From assembly GCA_002498525.1 (NCBI GenBank), contig DAHR01000018.1:42281-57671 (forward strand): a stretch of 15,391 nt of DNA. Reading direction: 5' to 3'. Numbering within the stretch: position 1 is the first letter of the stretch; every line of letters begins with the position of its first letter. This stretch comes from Euryarchaeota archaeon UBA58. Lineage in GTDB: Archaea > Thermoplasmatota > Poseidoniia > Poseidoniales > Thalassarchaeaceae. Made by a program: the position numbers and the translations under genes. The notes beneath the pieces are model-generated. The model had not been told where the DNA came from and ran no database searches. It was given only the letters and a program-made list of their open reading frames with translations. Of the stretch, positions 1 to 6,998 are shown piece by piece.

Positions 1-83
1 TGCGCGCGTGAGAGCATCTCTTCGGGGGGAAGCTCTGCAAACTCGAGCCGAATGAAGCCAGGTTCGTCGTCGCCCTCGCCCAT
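1..83 (-). CDS. Partial 5' end of a gene, possibly nitroreductase family
   Basis: Reading leftward from an ATG at 83, an open frame runs without a stop to the window edge, giving about 27 residues that begin MGEGDDEPGFIRLEF and continue AELPPEEMLSRA. The pattern of a short acidic start, a hydrophobic strand and then L-P-x-E-E-M-x-x-R-A resembles the N-terminus of some nitroreductase-family flavoproteins, where this helix leads to the FMN-binding region. That is a resemblance from memory over a very short stretch, so the family is tentative. The ATG lies 8 bases after the stop of the PGF-CTERM gene on the same strand, so the two are probably co-transcribed. Everything that could confirm the function is outside the window. 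Confidence 0.5.
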   Translation of the reverse strand, partial: MGEGDDEPGFIRLEFAELPPEEMLSRA

Positions 84-91
84 GGAGTGGC

Positions 92-646
92 TCAGTCGCG
101 TCGAGCAATCAATGCTGCCATCGCCAAAGCAAGCGTTGCGAGAGGTGCTGCGAAGCCGGGCAGGCCGCCCAAGTCCTCAGGTTCGCACAAGCCACTGATT
201 CCAACATATGAGTCCCCTCCCCAAGTCCCGTTATCGAACCAGCAGTCCGACCAGACCTTCCAGCCGAACCCAGTCTCTGGGACACTGGTCTCGTAACCAT
301 CCTCGCTGTGGAGGACAAACTTCCAGTTGATGTAGGCCGCAGTGTCGTCAATATCCACTGTCGTAGTGTAGGTGTCGCTGTCGACAGAGACCATCTCATT
401 CGTTTCGGGCGGATAGCAGACTCCTGTGTTGATGCAGATTTGGGTGATCCACTGGACCGAAGAAACATTACTTCCGGGAATCACTGTTAGGTACATGTCG
501 AACACTCCTCCTTCTTGGACCAGAGAGGCATGGCTCACATATGCGATATCGGTGCCTTCGACGTCTGCCAACTCATTGACACCGCCAGTGGCGAGAACGG
601 AGGTTGCCAACATCGCCACCAGAGCGAGTGCGATGAGGCTGCGCAT
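92..646 (-). CDS. Secreted protein with C-terminal PGF-CTERM sorting signal
   Basis: A 184-residue exported protein. The chosen ATG at 646 gives a clean signal peptide (M-R, then a hydrophobic core LIALALVAML, then a small-residue cleavage region SVLA-TGG); a longer frame back to 697 would bury it. The middle is acidic and Thr/Ser-rich with four cysteines (ICINTGVCYP and later SDCW and GLCEP), suggesting an extracellular beta-rich domain with disulphides. The C-terminus is the archaeal PGF-CTERM tripartite signal: Pro-Gly-Phe, a hydrophobic helix, then Arg-Arg-Asp. Such signals are known to be recognised by archaeosortase A, which removes the helix and allows lipid attachment. The body matches no family I recognise. 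A TATA-like box lies at 701-710, so the gene probably has its own promoter although it follows the PUA gene. Confidence 0.85.
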   Translation of the reverse strand: MRSLIALALVAMLATSVLATGGVNELADVEGTDIAYVSHASLVQEGGVFDMYLTVIPGSNVSSVQWITQICINTGVCYPPETNEMVSVDSDTYTTTVDIDDTAAYINWKFVLHSEDGYETSVPETGFGWKVWSDCWFDNGTWGGDSYVGISGLCEPEDLGGLPGFAAPLATLALAMAALIARRD

Positions 647-700
647 GATGAGTCCGCACTCGACCCTACACATGAAACTTGAGAACTCAGGATTCAAGCA

Positions 701-710
701 GATTTATGTT
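701..710 (-). promoter_or_regulatory. TATA-like box for the PGF-CTERM gene
   Basis: On the minus strand this reads AACATAAATC, an archaeal TATA-like element. Transcription would start about 25 bases downstream, near 676, giving a leader of about 30 bases before the ATG at 646. The box overlaps the TAA stop (704-706) of the upstream PUA gene. Confidence 0.45.
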
Positions 711-1240
711 TCAACTTCCCACAAGTCATCTCCGACCCAGTGAATCGTTTTCACAGCCTTGCCCTTGCTCATCGCCACCATCTCTTCACCACTGACAAGA
801 GCCCAGCCCATCGCCAGGGGCTTGCCGTGGGATTCGTCACGAATACAGATCAAATCGCCTTCCTTAACCCCTGGGTCGGCGATTTGGATACCAGCTCCCA
901 TGCAGTCGGCGCCATTCATCAGGAATGGAATGGCGCCGTGATCGACCGCTGCCCAGCCGCTGCCGGGTTGCCAGGCGAGGACGCCACGCAGCGTCGGATA
1001 CCAGCCCATCTCGTCGCTCTGATTCTCGAGTTGCATCGCCAGTGGCACGCGGTCGACGAGCAGAAGGTCATGATTGTCGAAATTCGCCTTCTCCAGAAAT
1101 GCCGAAGCGAAATCGAGTTCGACGCCGATTCGCTTCGATAATTCGGCGACCACAGCACGAACCTGTTTGAGTCGCACAGGGGTTCGACGCCTCAGGCGTT
1201 TCTCACTCACGCCTTCGGTCAGACTGAAGCGCCGCTTCAC
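704..1240 (-). CDS. PUA-domain RNA-binding protein, MCT-1/Tma20 family
   Basis: A 178-residue homologue of eukaryotic MCT-1/Tma20, an RNA-binding protein that works with DENR in ribosome recycling and re-initiation; the archaeal role is less clear. The start is a GTG at 1240. It puts MKRRFSLTEGVS in register with the MCT-1 N-terminus, and there is no ATG nearby. Residues about 1-95 form the MCT-1-type N-terminal domain, including the GWYPTLRGVL strand (YPTLR in MCT-1). Residues about 97-175 form the PUA domain: VDHGAIPFLMNGADCMGAGI corresponds to the V-D-x-G-A-I...G-A-x-x-M-x-x-G signature, and the end TIHWVGDDLWEVET parallels the MCT-1 C-terminus. It is divergent from thrH with about 75 bases between them, and is first in the leftward block. 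Confidence 0.88.
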   Translation of the reverse strand: MKRRFSLTEGVSEKRLRRRTPVRLKQVRAVVAELSKRIGVELDFASAFLEKANFDNHDLLLVDRVPLAMQLENQSDEMGWYPTLRGVLAWQPGSGWAAVDHGAIPFLMNGADCMGAGIQIADPGVKEGDLICIRDESHGKPLAMGWALVSGEEMVAMSKGKAVKTIHWVGDDLWEVET

Positions 1241-1254
1241 TCTTGCCCTCAGAA

Positions 1255-1270
1255 CTCTGTGACCTCTGTG
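1255..1270 (+). repeat. CTCTGYG 9-base periodic repeat, copy A
   Basis: Two perfect CTCTGTG heptamers start 9 bases apart (1255 and 1264) in the spacer between the PUA gene and thrH. The same motif recurs on the other side of thrH (1969-1984 inverted, 2033-2057 direct). Confidence 0.6.
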
Positions 1271-1276
1271 GTTCCC

Positions 1277-1287
1277 TCAAATATCTT
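1277..1287. promoter_or_regulatory. AT-rich core of the PUA/thrH divergent promoter
   Basis: The only AT-rich stretch in the 74-base divergent spacer reads TCAAATATCTT on the plus strand and AAGATATTTGA on the minus strand. A start of transcription about 25 bases away would give a very short leader for thrH (ATG 1315) and about 15 bases for the PUA gene (GTG 1240). The assignment rests only on composition and spacing. Confidence 0.3.
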
Positions 1288-1314
1288 CAAGCGAGGGTCA
1301 CGCGACCACCACCC

Positions 1315-1932
1315 ATGTTGGTCATCTGTCTCGACCTCGAAGGAGTGCTCATGCCAGAGGTCTGGGTCAACGTCGCAGAACGCACAGGAATCGATGCACT
1401 GCGCATAACAACGAGGGACGAGCCGGACTATGACAAACTGATGCGTTTCCGTCTCGAAATCCTCGACAGAGAAGGCATAACCATCGACGACATCCAGCAA
1501 GTCATAGCCGAAATGGAGCCATTACCGGGGGCTTTGGAGTTTCTCGATGCACTCCGGACGAGGTGGCAGGTGCTGGTGCTTTCGGACACATTCTACGAAT
1601 TCGGGGAGCCGATGCTGGCCAAACTAGGGCGGCCGACACTGTACTGCCACGACCTCGTGATCGATGCTGAAACACGGATGATTTCTGGCTGGAAGATTCG
1701 CCTCGAAGACCAGAAATGCGCGACGGTCGAAGGGCTTCGGGCGATGAACTTCAAGACGCTCGCAGTGGGTGATTCCTACAATGACACGAACATGCTCGCA
1801 GCGGCTCATTCAGGCATTCTCATGGACCCACCACAGAACGTCACCGACGAATTCCCTCACTTCCCTGTCGTTCAGAATCATGCCGAGCTGCTAGCTGCAA
1901 TCGAGGCTGCTGCCGAGTCGCTCGGCGAATGA
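1315..1932 (+). CDS. thrH: ThrH-type phosphoserine phosphatase / homoserine phosphotransferase
   Basis: A HAD-superfamily enzyme of 205 residues, the same length as Pseudomonas ThrH, which dephosphorylates phosphoserine and can move the phosphate to homoserine, linking serine and threonine synthesis. The start at ATG 1315 gives MLVICLDLEGVLMPE, matching the family; an upstream in-frame ATG at 1243 would add an unrelated 24-residue tail crossing the repeat and the promoter. HAD motifs are complete: I, D7-L-E9-G with the Glu typical of ThrH; II, V-L-S90-D-T-F-Y-E-F; III, K134; IV, GD153-SYND157. The TTRDEPDYDKLM segment also agrees with ThrH. No other serine or threonine gene is nearby. Family membership is confident; which of the two activities dominates cannot be told from sequence. 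Confidence 0.92.
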   Translation: MLVICLDLEGVLMPEVWVNVAERTGIDALRITTRDEPDYDKLMRFRLEILDREGITIDDIQQVIAEMEPLPGALEFLDALRTRWQVLVLSDTFYEFGEPMLAKLGRPTLYCHDLVIDAETRMISGWKIRLEDQKCATVEGLRAMNFKTLAVGDSYNDTNMLAAAHSGILMDPPQNVTDEFPHFPVVQNHAELLAAIEAAAESLGE

Positions 1933-1968
1933 TTTTGCTCTCAGTTTCCATCGCTTTCAGTTTCCTCA

Positions 1969-1984
1969 CACAGAGCGCACAGAG
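1969..1984 (-). repeat. CTCTGYG 9-base periodic repeat, copy B (inverted)
   Basis: The minus strand carries two CTCTGTG heptamers 9 bases apart (plus-strand CACAGAG at 1969 and 1978). The copy lies 36 bases after the thrH stop, in the 232-base gap 1933-2164. It faces copy C, about 50 bases away, so a transcript through the gap could form an imperfect stem between them. Confidence 0.6.
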
Positions 1985-2032
1985 GACATGGCTGCCGTGA
2001 GCACACTGCCCGCCCGTCAGCCTAGTCCAATC

Positions 2033-2057
2033 CTCTGCGAACTCTGCGTTCTCCGCG
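2033..2057 (+). repeat. CTCTGYG 9-base periodic repeat, copy C
   Basis: Three units start at exact 9-base steps: CTCTGCG at 2033, CTCTGCG at 2042 and CTCCGCG at 2051. The rest of the 1933-2164 gap shows no credible ORF, only this repeat pair and the eS8 promoter. Confidence 0.6.
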
Positions 2058-2131
2058 AGAGGTGATTGAATGAAATCCAACTGAATCGACCCATAGGGTC
2101 GGCTCACACTAAATCGGCTTCCATGCCAATC

Positions 2132-2158
2132 GATTGAAATAAGGGTGGTCGGTCGGCG
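2132..2158 (+). promoter_or_regulatory. eS8 promoter: TATA-like box plus downstream element
   Basis: GATTGAAATA (2132-2141) acts as a TATA-like box about 25 bases before the eS8 ATG at 2165, consistent with a leaderless or nearly leaderless mRNA. It is followed after 7 bases by TCGGTCGGCG (2149-2158). The aEF1A promoter at 8324-8350 has the same two blocks at the same spacing. Confidence 0.6.
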
Positions 2159-2164
2159 AGTCGC

Positions 2165-2560
2165 ATGGCACAGTGGCATGGCATCTCTCGTCGCAAGCCG
2201 ACCGGTGGACGCTTGAAGCGACCCAACCGATATCGAGGCAAGCGCCGGAAGGAGATTGCCAGCGAGAACCAATTCGCTTTCGTCGGCGATGAGGATCGGC
2301 GCAAGGGCTACCGCAAGCACGCTGGTTCGATGACCATTCGAGTCATGCAGGCTCACACGGTCAATGTCAGCGACACCAAGACCGGCAAGACGATTCGCGC
2401 GACGATCAGCAACGTGCTGCAGAACGATGCTGACCCGAACTATGTTCGACGCAACATCGTCACCAAGGGCGCCATCGTTCAGACCGAGGCCGGCGAGGTG
2501 CGAATCACCAGCAGGCCGGGCATGGATGGCGTCATCTCTGGCGTTCTGCTGGAAAACTGA
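2165..2560 (+). CDS. rps8e: 30S ribosomal protein eS8 (S8e)
   Basis: A 131-residue small-subunit protein shared by archaea and eukaryotes, of full archaeal length. The N-terminus MAQWHGISRRKPTGGRLK is the eS8 signature, followed by the very basic PNRYRGKRRKEIASE. The conserved strands RVMQAHTVNV, NDADPNYVRRNIVTKGAIV and ITSRPGMDGVISGVLL cover the rest of the domain. The protein binds 16S rRNA. No clear Shine-Dalgarno site precedes the ATG, and the TATA-like box is about 25 bases away, so a leaderless transcript is likely. SRP19 follows after 47 bases on the same strand and is probably co-transcribed. The TGA stop begins a stem-loop (2558-2574). Confidence 0.97.
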   Translation: MAQWHGISRRKPTGGRLKRPNRYRGKRRKEIASENQFAFVGDEDRRKGYRKHAGSMTIRVMQAHTVNVSDTKTGKTIRATISNVLQNDADPNYVRRNIVTKGAIVQTEAGEVRITSRPGMDGVISGVLLEN

Positions 2561-2574
2561 GTCCAAAGGGCTCA
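2558..2574 (+). other. Stem-loop starting at the eS8 stop codon
   Basis: TGAGTCC (2558-2564), loop AAA, GGGCTCA (2568-2574): a 7-base-pair stem with one G-U pair that includes the TGA stop. No T-tract follows, so simple intrinsic termination is unlikely; it may shape a 3' end or couple eS8 to SRP19. Confidence 0.45.
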
Positions 2575-2607
2575 AGTCGGACCGATTACGCGACAGGGGC
2601 GTTAGTC

Positions 2608-3051
2608 ATGGCCGAGCGCAAGGACGAGATGTGGGTCTGGACGGGATATTTCGATTCTCGACTGAGCCGCTCGGCCGGCCGACGCGTCCCGAGTGAAGCG
2701 TCGGTTCCGAATCCGACTCTCGATTCAATCGCCTGGGCCGCGCGCGCAGCTGGAATAACACGCATGCGCCGCAAAGCCGAGACGAGCCACCCTTCACGCC
2801 CACATGCGCAAGAAGGTCGGCTCGAACTTTCGGTGAAGGATGCGCTGTCCTCGACCAAGGCTGAATCAAAAGAAGGCGTTCTGCAGACGATAGGTCTGCG
2901 TTTACGCACTCAGATGAAGGAAGCCAGAGCCGCAGAAGCCCAAGCCACAGCGAGGGGACCGGCCAAGGGAAATCGGCAACAACGGGCCCAGCGCAAATCC
3001 TTCCGCGGCAAATCCAGCGGTCAGCGAAAAAAGCGCTTCGGCCGCCGCTGA
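2608..3051 (+). CDS. srp19: Signal recognition particle 19 kDa protein with long basic tail
   Basis: SRP19 binds the two tetraloops of helices 6 and 8 of 7S RNA and lets SRP54 assemble, so it acts in co-translational targeting to the membrane. Residues about 8-80 carry the family features: VWTGYFDSRLSRSAGRRV (the aromatic/acidic strand and S-R-x-x-G-R-R-V), then P-N-P-T-L-D-S-I-A-W-A-A and a final EGRLEL strand. At 147 residues it is longer than the roughly 90-100 usual in archaea, because residues about 95-147 form a tail rich in Arg, Lys, Gln and Gly ending KKRFGRR, probably disordered and RNA-binding. The ATG at 2608 is used; an in-frame ATG at 2629 (MWVWTG) is also possible. It is probably in an operon with eS8. 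Confidence 0.9.
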   Translation: MAERKDEMWVWTGYFDSRLSRSAGRRVPSEASVPNPTLDSIAWAARAAGITRMRRKAETSHPSRPHAQEGRLELSVKDALSSTKAESKEGVLQTIGLRLRTQMKEARAAEAQATARGPAKGNRQQRAQRKSFRGKSSGQRKKRFGRR

Positions 3052-3106
3052 CTCTTGATCCCCGCGCCTCCCTAGTACCAGTCGGCTTCGCTGTTTGATA
3101 AGAGAT

Positions 3107-3146
3107 TGAATCAGCGTTTGGGCAAACGGCGCTTGGCGCCGATTCA
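3107..3146. terminator. Branched inverted repeat between convergent SRP19 and ilvE
   Basis: The 92-base convergent gap ends in nested inverted repeats. An outer stem TGAATC (3107-3112) / GATTCA (3141-3146) encloses CGTTTG-GG-CAAACG (3115-3128) and CGGCGC-TTG-GCGCCG (3127-3141); the last two overlap slightly and would share or trade pairs. The right outer arm contains the ilvE stop codon (3144-3146). The position suggests a two-way transcription end, but there is no long T-tract on either strand. Confidence 0.5.
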
Positions 3147-4169
3147 GACCGAAGGGGTCCAGCCGAAATCGTCTGTACTCCGACCGTTCATGATGTCTGT
3201 CAGGGCTTCGTAGATTTCCATCGTCACCGTCCCGACCTCACCATCGGAGAAGTTCGCAACCTCGCCGCCGTGTTCGATCGAACCGATCGGCGAGATGACC
3301 GCGGCCGTGCCAGCGCAGAAGCACTCGTCGGCAGCCATCGCGAAGTCGATCTCGACCTTGGTTTCTCTGACTTCGTAACCCATCGAGCCAGCCAGCTCGA
3401 TGATCGAGAGGCGAGTGATGCCCGGCAGAATCGTTCCTGTCAACTCCGGCGTGTAGATGACTCCGTCGTGCACGCAGAAGAAATTCGCCGCACCGACCTC
3501 TTCGACGTATTTGTGTTGCGTCGAATCGAGATAGATTATCTCCGCGAAGCCCTTTGCCTTCGCTCTCTTCGAAGGCATCATTCCGGGCGCGTAATTGCCA
3601 ATCGCCTTGACGCCGCCCGAACCACCGGGCGCAGCACGGTGGAAATCGTCGGACACGGTCAGTGAGATCGGGCTCAATCCACCCTTGAAGTAGGGTCCGA
3701 CAGGCACGCAATAAACCAGAAATTTGTACTCGGGAGCAGGAGCTACACCCAAGATCGCACCGCTCCCGAAAACCAACGGCCGAATATACAACTCGCCGTG
3801 ATCGGTTGGTGGTAACCACCGCTCGTTCTCTTTGACGACGCGCCTTACCGCGTCGAGAAACATCTCCTCAGGCACCGGCGGCATGCCCAGTCGCTCACAA
3901 CCTGCCGCCGACCGCCGCGCATTCAATTCAGGCCGAAACAGCAGAATCCGCCCATCCTCAGCGCGACGCGCCTTCATCCCCTCAAACAAGCCTTGACCGT
4001 AATTCAGCACTCCCGCCGCAGGTGACATCGAGAGGTTCTGGTAGTCCATCATGGAGCCCAGTTGCCAGTTTTCGCCCAATTCGCAGCTCGCCATGAACAT
4101 CCTATCGGTTTCGGTGAAACTGAAGGTCAGAGCGTCCCAGTCAATAGATGGCTCACTCTCCTCCAACAA
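3144..4169 (-). CDS. ilvE: Branched-chain amino acid aminotransferase, plant/type II-like
   Basis: A fold-type IV PLP enzyme that transaminates leucine, isoleucine and valine with 2-oxoglutarate. Conserved blocks run in order: I-D-W-D-x-L-T-F near the start, SPAAGVLNYGQGLFEGMKA, LFRPELNARR, LYIRPLVFGSGA, LGVAPAPEYKFLVYCVPVG, the PLP lysine in GGVKAIGNYA (codon 3606-3608), KYVEEVGAANFF, GTILPGITRLSIIELA and ADECFCAGTAAVISP. It resembles plant and type II bacterial enzymes more than classic archaeal ilvE. The start is uncertain: there is no ATG between 4331 and the conserved region. A TTG at 4169 gives LLEESEPSIDWD and 341 residues, a normal length. GTG 4277 or ATG 4331 would add a Cys-rich, non-conserved tail overlapping the polB promoter. 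It converges on SRP19 and is divergent from polB. Confidence 0.93.
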   Translation of the reverse strand: MLEESEPSIDWDALTFSFTETDRMFMASCELGENWQLGSMMDYQNLSMSPAAGVLNYGQGLFEGMKARRAEDGRILLFRPELNARRSAAGCERLGMPPVPEEMFLDAVRRVVKENERWLPPTDHGELYIRPLVFGSGAILGVAPAPEYKFLVYCVPVGPYFKGGLSPISLTVSDDFHRAAPGGSGGVKAIGNYAPGMMPSKRAKAKGFAEIIYLDSTQHKYVEEVGAANFFCVHDGVIYTPELTGTILPGITRLSIIELAGSMGYEVRETKVEIDFAMAADECFCAGTAAVISPIGSIEHGGEVANFSDGEVGTVTMEIYEALTDIMNGRSTDDFGWTPSV

Positions 4170-4323
4170 CCCCAGACCCCAGAATGATTCAGAGGGAGAG
4201 CACTCGGCTTTCAACGGTTGCGACGGAATCGACTGAAATCTTCCTTCGCAGGAGCCACACAAGGGTTGATTGCACACACGCCTACGCTTGGCCGGAGTTC
4301 TCGCCGTGCGTTGGAAAGGAGAG
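4170..4323. promoter_or_regulatory. Divergent ilvE/polB promoter region
   Basis: About 154 bases lie between the preferred starts. The most TATA-like stretch is GACTGAAATCTT around 4230-4241 on the plus strand, whose minus-strand reading AAGATTTCAGTC could serve ilvE. From there polB would have a leader of about 60 bases and ilvE about 40. If either gene uses an upstream start, much of this becomes coding. Confidence 0.3.
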
Positions 4324-6921
4324 ATGTGCATCGTCTCAGGGTCTTATCAGTCAGTGGATTCGAAGCCGCCCACGACGACTGTCGAATTGTGGTGCAGGGC
4401 GCGGGAGGGCCATTCGGTTGTCCTGTTGGTCGAGGGTTTGCGGCCGTTTCTCGAAATCGCGCTGCCTGGTCGGCCGCGGGATGCGGTGGAAGCCGAGTCT
4501 GGGCTCGAATTCGTGGGCGAGATGGAAGAGGTTGTCTCGATCGGCGAGCCGGTCGAGAAATGGACCCCTCTTGGCATGAAACCGCATTGGCGGGTCGAGG
4601 TGACTCAGCCCTATGTCGTGCCTCGACTGCGCAAGAGGATGGTAGGCGACTGGGAGGTCAGCAGCGCCGATATTTTGTTCGTGCAGCGGCTGCTGCTGGA
4701 TCTGGATCTGGGTCCTCACGTGGGCGCTGTCGGTGAGGTTCTCTGGGCAGGTGAGCGGGCGCCCGCCGCGGTTCGCGCAGAATTCTCTGGCGGGCGCGTC
4801 GAGGCCGCCGAGCGCATTCGCGACGTCGGCGGCTCGGGGCTCTATCCGTGCGATATGGTCGTGGTTTGTTCAATCGACGATTTGGCGCGCACAGAGCCAT
4901 TCCCTGCGCCTTTCGTGACATTTTCTTTCGACCTTGAGACCAGCATCAGACACAACACGATTCTGTGCGCTGCCGCGGTCATCGACCGCGGTGGAAATCG
5001 CAGTGAGCATGAATTTCGAGGTGAAGAGAGAGATATTCTCGAGGGACTGACACGACTGGTACGTGACGAGGACCCAGACTTCATCACCGGCTACAACATC
5101 GACAACTTCGACCTCCCTAGAATCATCGAGCGAGCCGAGGAATCTGGCTCTCGGTCTCGCTTCGAGCAGGCTGCCCTATGCGGCTGGGGACGAGTTCCGG
5201 CAATCGAATCGGAGGCCAAACGCCTCAAACCGAATCGGGCCAACAATCGCGTTTGGCGTTTGACAGGCCGAATCCCTTTGGACGCTTGGTGGCAGGTACG
5301 CCAGACCCTGCGGCCCGAGCGCGAATCGCTGCGCTACGTCGCCAACATGCTCTGGCCCGACGATGCGGACAAGCACAAACTCGACGTCGACGCCAGTCGC
5401 ATGGATGAGGAATGGGCTGCTAGGCCCGACGAGGTCATGGAATACTGCGTGCGCGACACCTACCTGCCACTCGATATCCTCGCTCACCTACAATCCATTC
5501 AGCGCAAGGAAGCGCTGGCCGCGGTCGCGCTTTCCACCGTCGAGACCGCCGCGGCCGGCACCACCAGCCAATGGATCGACTCGCTCGTCATCCGCCTCGC
5601 AGACCGCGAGAATATCGCCGTTCCAATGACTCAATCCGGACCACGCCGCCGCGACCAGATTGCTGGCGGCTACGTCCATGACGTCGAGCCCGGAATCCAT
5701 CCTTGGGTCGCCGTGCTCGACTTCAAATCCATGTACCCTTCAATCATGATCGCCCAGAACATCTGCTCGACGACACTGGTCAGAGACGGCTCGAAGAACG
5801 ACTCGCACAACGTCTCGCCGACCACCGGAACCCGCTACCTCGAATCGTCGGAGAGGGAGGGTCTGGTACCGCGTCTTCTGAGCCAGTTGATGGAAAAGCG
5901 TGACCTGCACAAGCGTGAACTCGCAAATGCCGAAGAATCGGGTGACAAGGAGGCTGCTTTCCTCCACGATCAGCTGCAATATGCGGTGAAGATCCTGATG
6001 AATTCCTTCTACGGAGTCTTCGCTTCGAGCTTCTATCGCTTCACCCATCCCGACCTTGGAGCGAGCATCACCGAGTGGGCTCGGCACAATATTCGCAGCA
6101 TCATCGCGCAACTCGAAACCGACGGTCACCATGTCGTGTATTCGGACACCGACTCCATCTTCGTGACGGCGCCGGTAGAGCCAGATTCGCCTATCAGCAG
6201 GCCGCCTGAGGACGCGCTCGTTTTCGCTGATTGGCGGGCCGCGCGCGCCGAGACGCTGCGCTTCGGCGAGCGTCTCGCAAATCGCTTCACCAAAGAGGGC
6301 GCAGAGTTGGAGTTCGAGACTGCGTTATCGGCGTTTTTCAGCCACGGGGCGAAGAAGCGCTATGTCGGGCGTGTGGTCTGGCCGCGCGAAGAGATGCTGA
6401 TTCGCGGCTACGAGGTTCGGCGCTCGGATTCATTCAGTTTGTTGACGCGCACGATGGTCGAGATGTTCGAGTTGATTATGGCAAATGAGCCGTGGTCTGC
6501 AGTCGAATTGACCAAGACGCAGATCGACTCCGTGCGAGCGCGAGAGGTCGATGCCGTCGATCTGGTCATCAGTCGCTCATGCAAAGGTCAACTGCGACGG
6601 AATGGCAGCGTTGATTTCACCAAGGTCTACAAGAATCCGGACAGCCTGCCTTATGTGCGGGCTGCGAAGCAACGAATCGAAGCTGGATTGGGTTTCACGC
6701 CCGGGATGAAGGTCGGCTGGATAGTCATCGATGGCAAGCAATCGCCCATGCGAATCGAGGCTTGGATGGTCGATGAGTTGGGCGTCGAGCCACCGCGCTA
6801 CGATCCGAACTTCTATGCGCGGCGGCTCGCGAAAGCCTTGGGGCGTATCACAGAGGCTTTCGGCTGGGATGAGAATGAACTTCTCGCTGGCTCACGCCAG
6901 CAGACTCTCTTCGACTTCTAA
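4324..6921 (+). CDS. polB: Replicative DNA polymerase family B
   Basis: A full-length archaeal family B polymerase (865 residues from ATG 4324) with proofreading. Exonuclease motifs: Exo I F-D203-L-E205, Exo II GYNIDNFD263, Exo III Y-C-V-R-D378. Polymerase motifs: A, V-L-D466-F-K-S-M-Y-P-S-I-M; B, K556-I-L-M-N-S-F-Y-G; C, Y-S-D608-T-D610-S-I-F; then KKRY (677-680) and the thumb. All catalytic residues are present. The last seven residues, QQTLFDF, fit a PIP box, so it probably binds the PCNA clamp. No intein interrupts motifs A-C. In-frame GTG 4306 and TTG 4270 are alternative starts; GTG 4306 has a GGAG eight bases upstream, whereas the AAGGAG before ATG 4324 is too close to be a normal ribosome site. 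A GC-rich hairpin follows the stop. Confidence 0.96.
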   Translation: MCIVSGSYQSVDSKPPTTTVELWCRAREGHSVVLLVEGLRPFLEIALPGRPRDAVEAESGLEFVGEMEEVVSIGEPVEKWTPLGMKPHWRVEVTQPYVVPRLRKRMVGDWEVSSADILFVQRLLLDLDLGPHVGAVGEVLWAGERAPAAVRAEFSGGRVEAAERIRDVGGSGLYPCDMVVVCSIDDLARTEPFPAPFVTFSFDLETSIRHNTILCAAAVIDRGGNRSEHEFRGEERDILEGLTRLVRDEDPDFITGYNIDNFDLPRIIERAEESGSRSRFEQAALCGWGRVPAIESEAKRLKPNRANNRVWRLTGRIPLDAWWQVRQTLRPERESLRYVANMLWPDDADKHKLDVDASRMDEEWAARPDEVMEYCVRDTYLPLDILAHLQSIQRKEALAAVALSTVETAAAGTTSQWIDSLVIRLADRENIAVPMTQSGPRRRDQIAGGYVHDVEPGIHPWVAVLDFKSMYPSIMIAQNICSTTLVRDGSKNDSHNVSPTTGTRYLESSEREGLVPRLLSQLMEKRDLHKRELANAEESGDKEAAFLHDQLQYAVKILMNSFYGVFASSFYRFTHPDLGASITEWARHNIRSIIAQLETDGHHVVYSDTDSIFVTAPVEPDSPISRPPEDALVFADWRAARAETLRFGERLANRFTKEGAELEFETALSAFFSHGAKKRYVGRVVWPREEMLIRGYEVRRSDSFSLLTRTMVEMFELIMANEPWSAVELTKTQIDSVRAREVDAVDLVISRSCKGQLRRNGSVDFTKVYKNPDSLPYVRAAKQRIEAGLGFTPGMKVGWIVIDGKQSPMRIEAWMVDELGVEPPRYDPNFYARRLAKALGRITEAFGWDENELLAGSRQQTLFDF

Positions 6922-6924
6922 CCC

Positions 6925-6940
6925 ACGCGCGCTCGCGCGT
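6925..6940 (+). terminator. GC palindrome just after polB
   Basis: ACGCGCG (6925-6931), CT, CGCGCGT (6934-6940) begins four bases after the TAA of polB. It is a perfect 7-base-pair inverted repeat with a two-base centre, so about 6 pairs can close. No T-run follows it. Beyond it, the gap to 7091 holds the 16-base repeat at 6983 and the lipoprotein promoter, with no gene visible. Confidence 0.4.
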
Positions 6941-6982
6941 CGAAGGCGGCTGAGCCACGACAGCACCCATACGCTGAGTGAT

Positions 6983-6998
6983 AATGTGGGGATATCTC
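6983..6998 (+). repeat. 16-base intergenic repeat, copy 1
   Basis: AATGTGGGGATATCTC, matching 14 of 16 bases with 10109-10124 in the same orientation. This copy lies about 95 bases upstream of the lipoprotein ATG, and its ATATC core could contribute to a promoter. Confidence 0.4.

Noticed and set aside
1841..2575. Minus-strand open frame of 244 codons
   Set aside because: It runs antisense to eS8 and through the repeat-rich gap, and its translation shows no family motifs. eS8 on the other strand is certain.
3238..3819. Second minus-strand frame of 193 codons inside ilvE
   Set aside because: It is a shifted-frame shadow, Arg-rich and motif-free, while ilvE is conserved throughout.
4270..4323. 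Upstream TTG or GTG as the true polB start
   Set aside because: Not excluded, but ATG 4324 is the first ATG and the extra residues match no polB feature I can recall; kept as an alternative.
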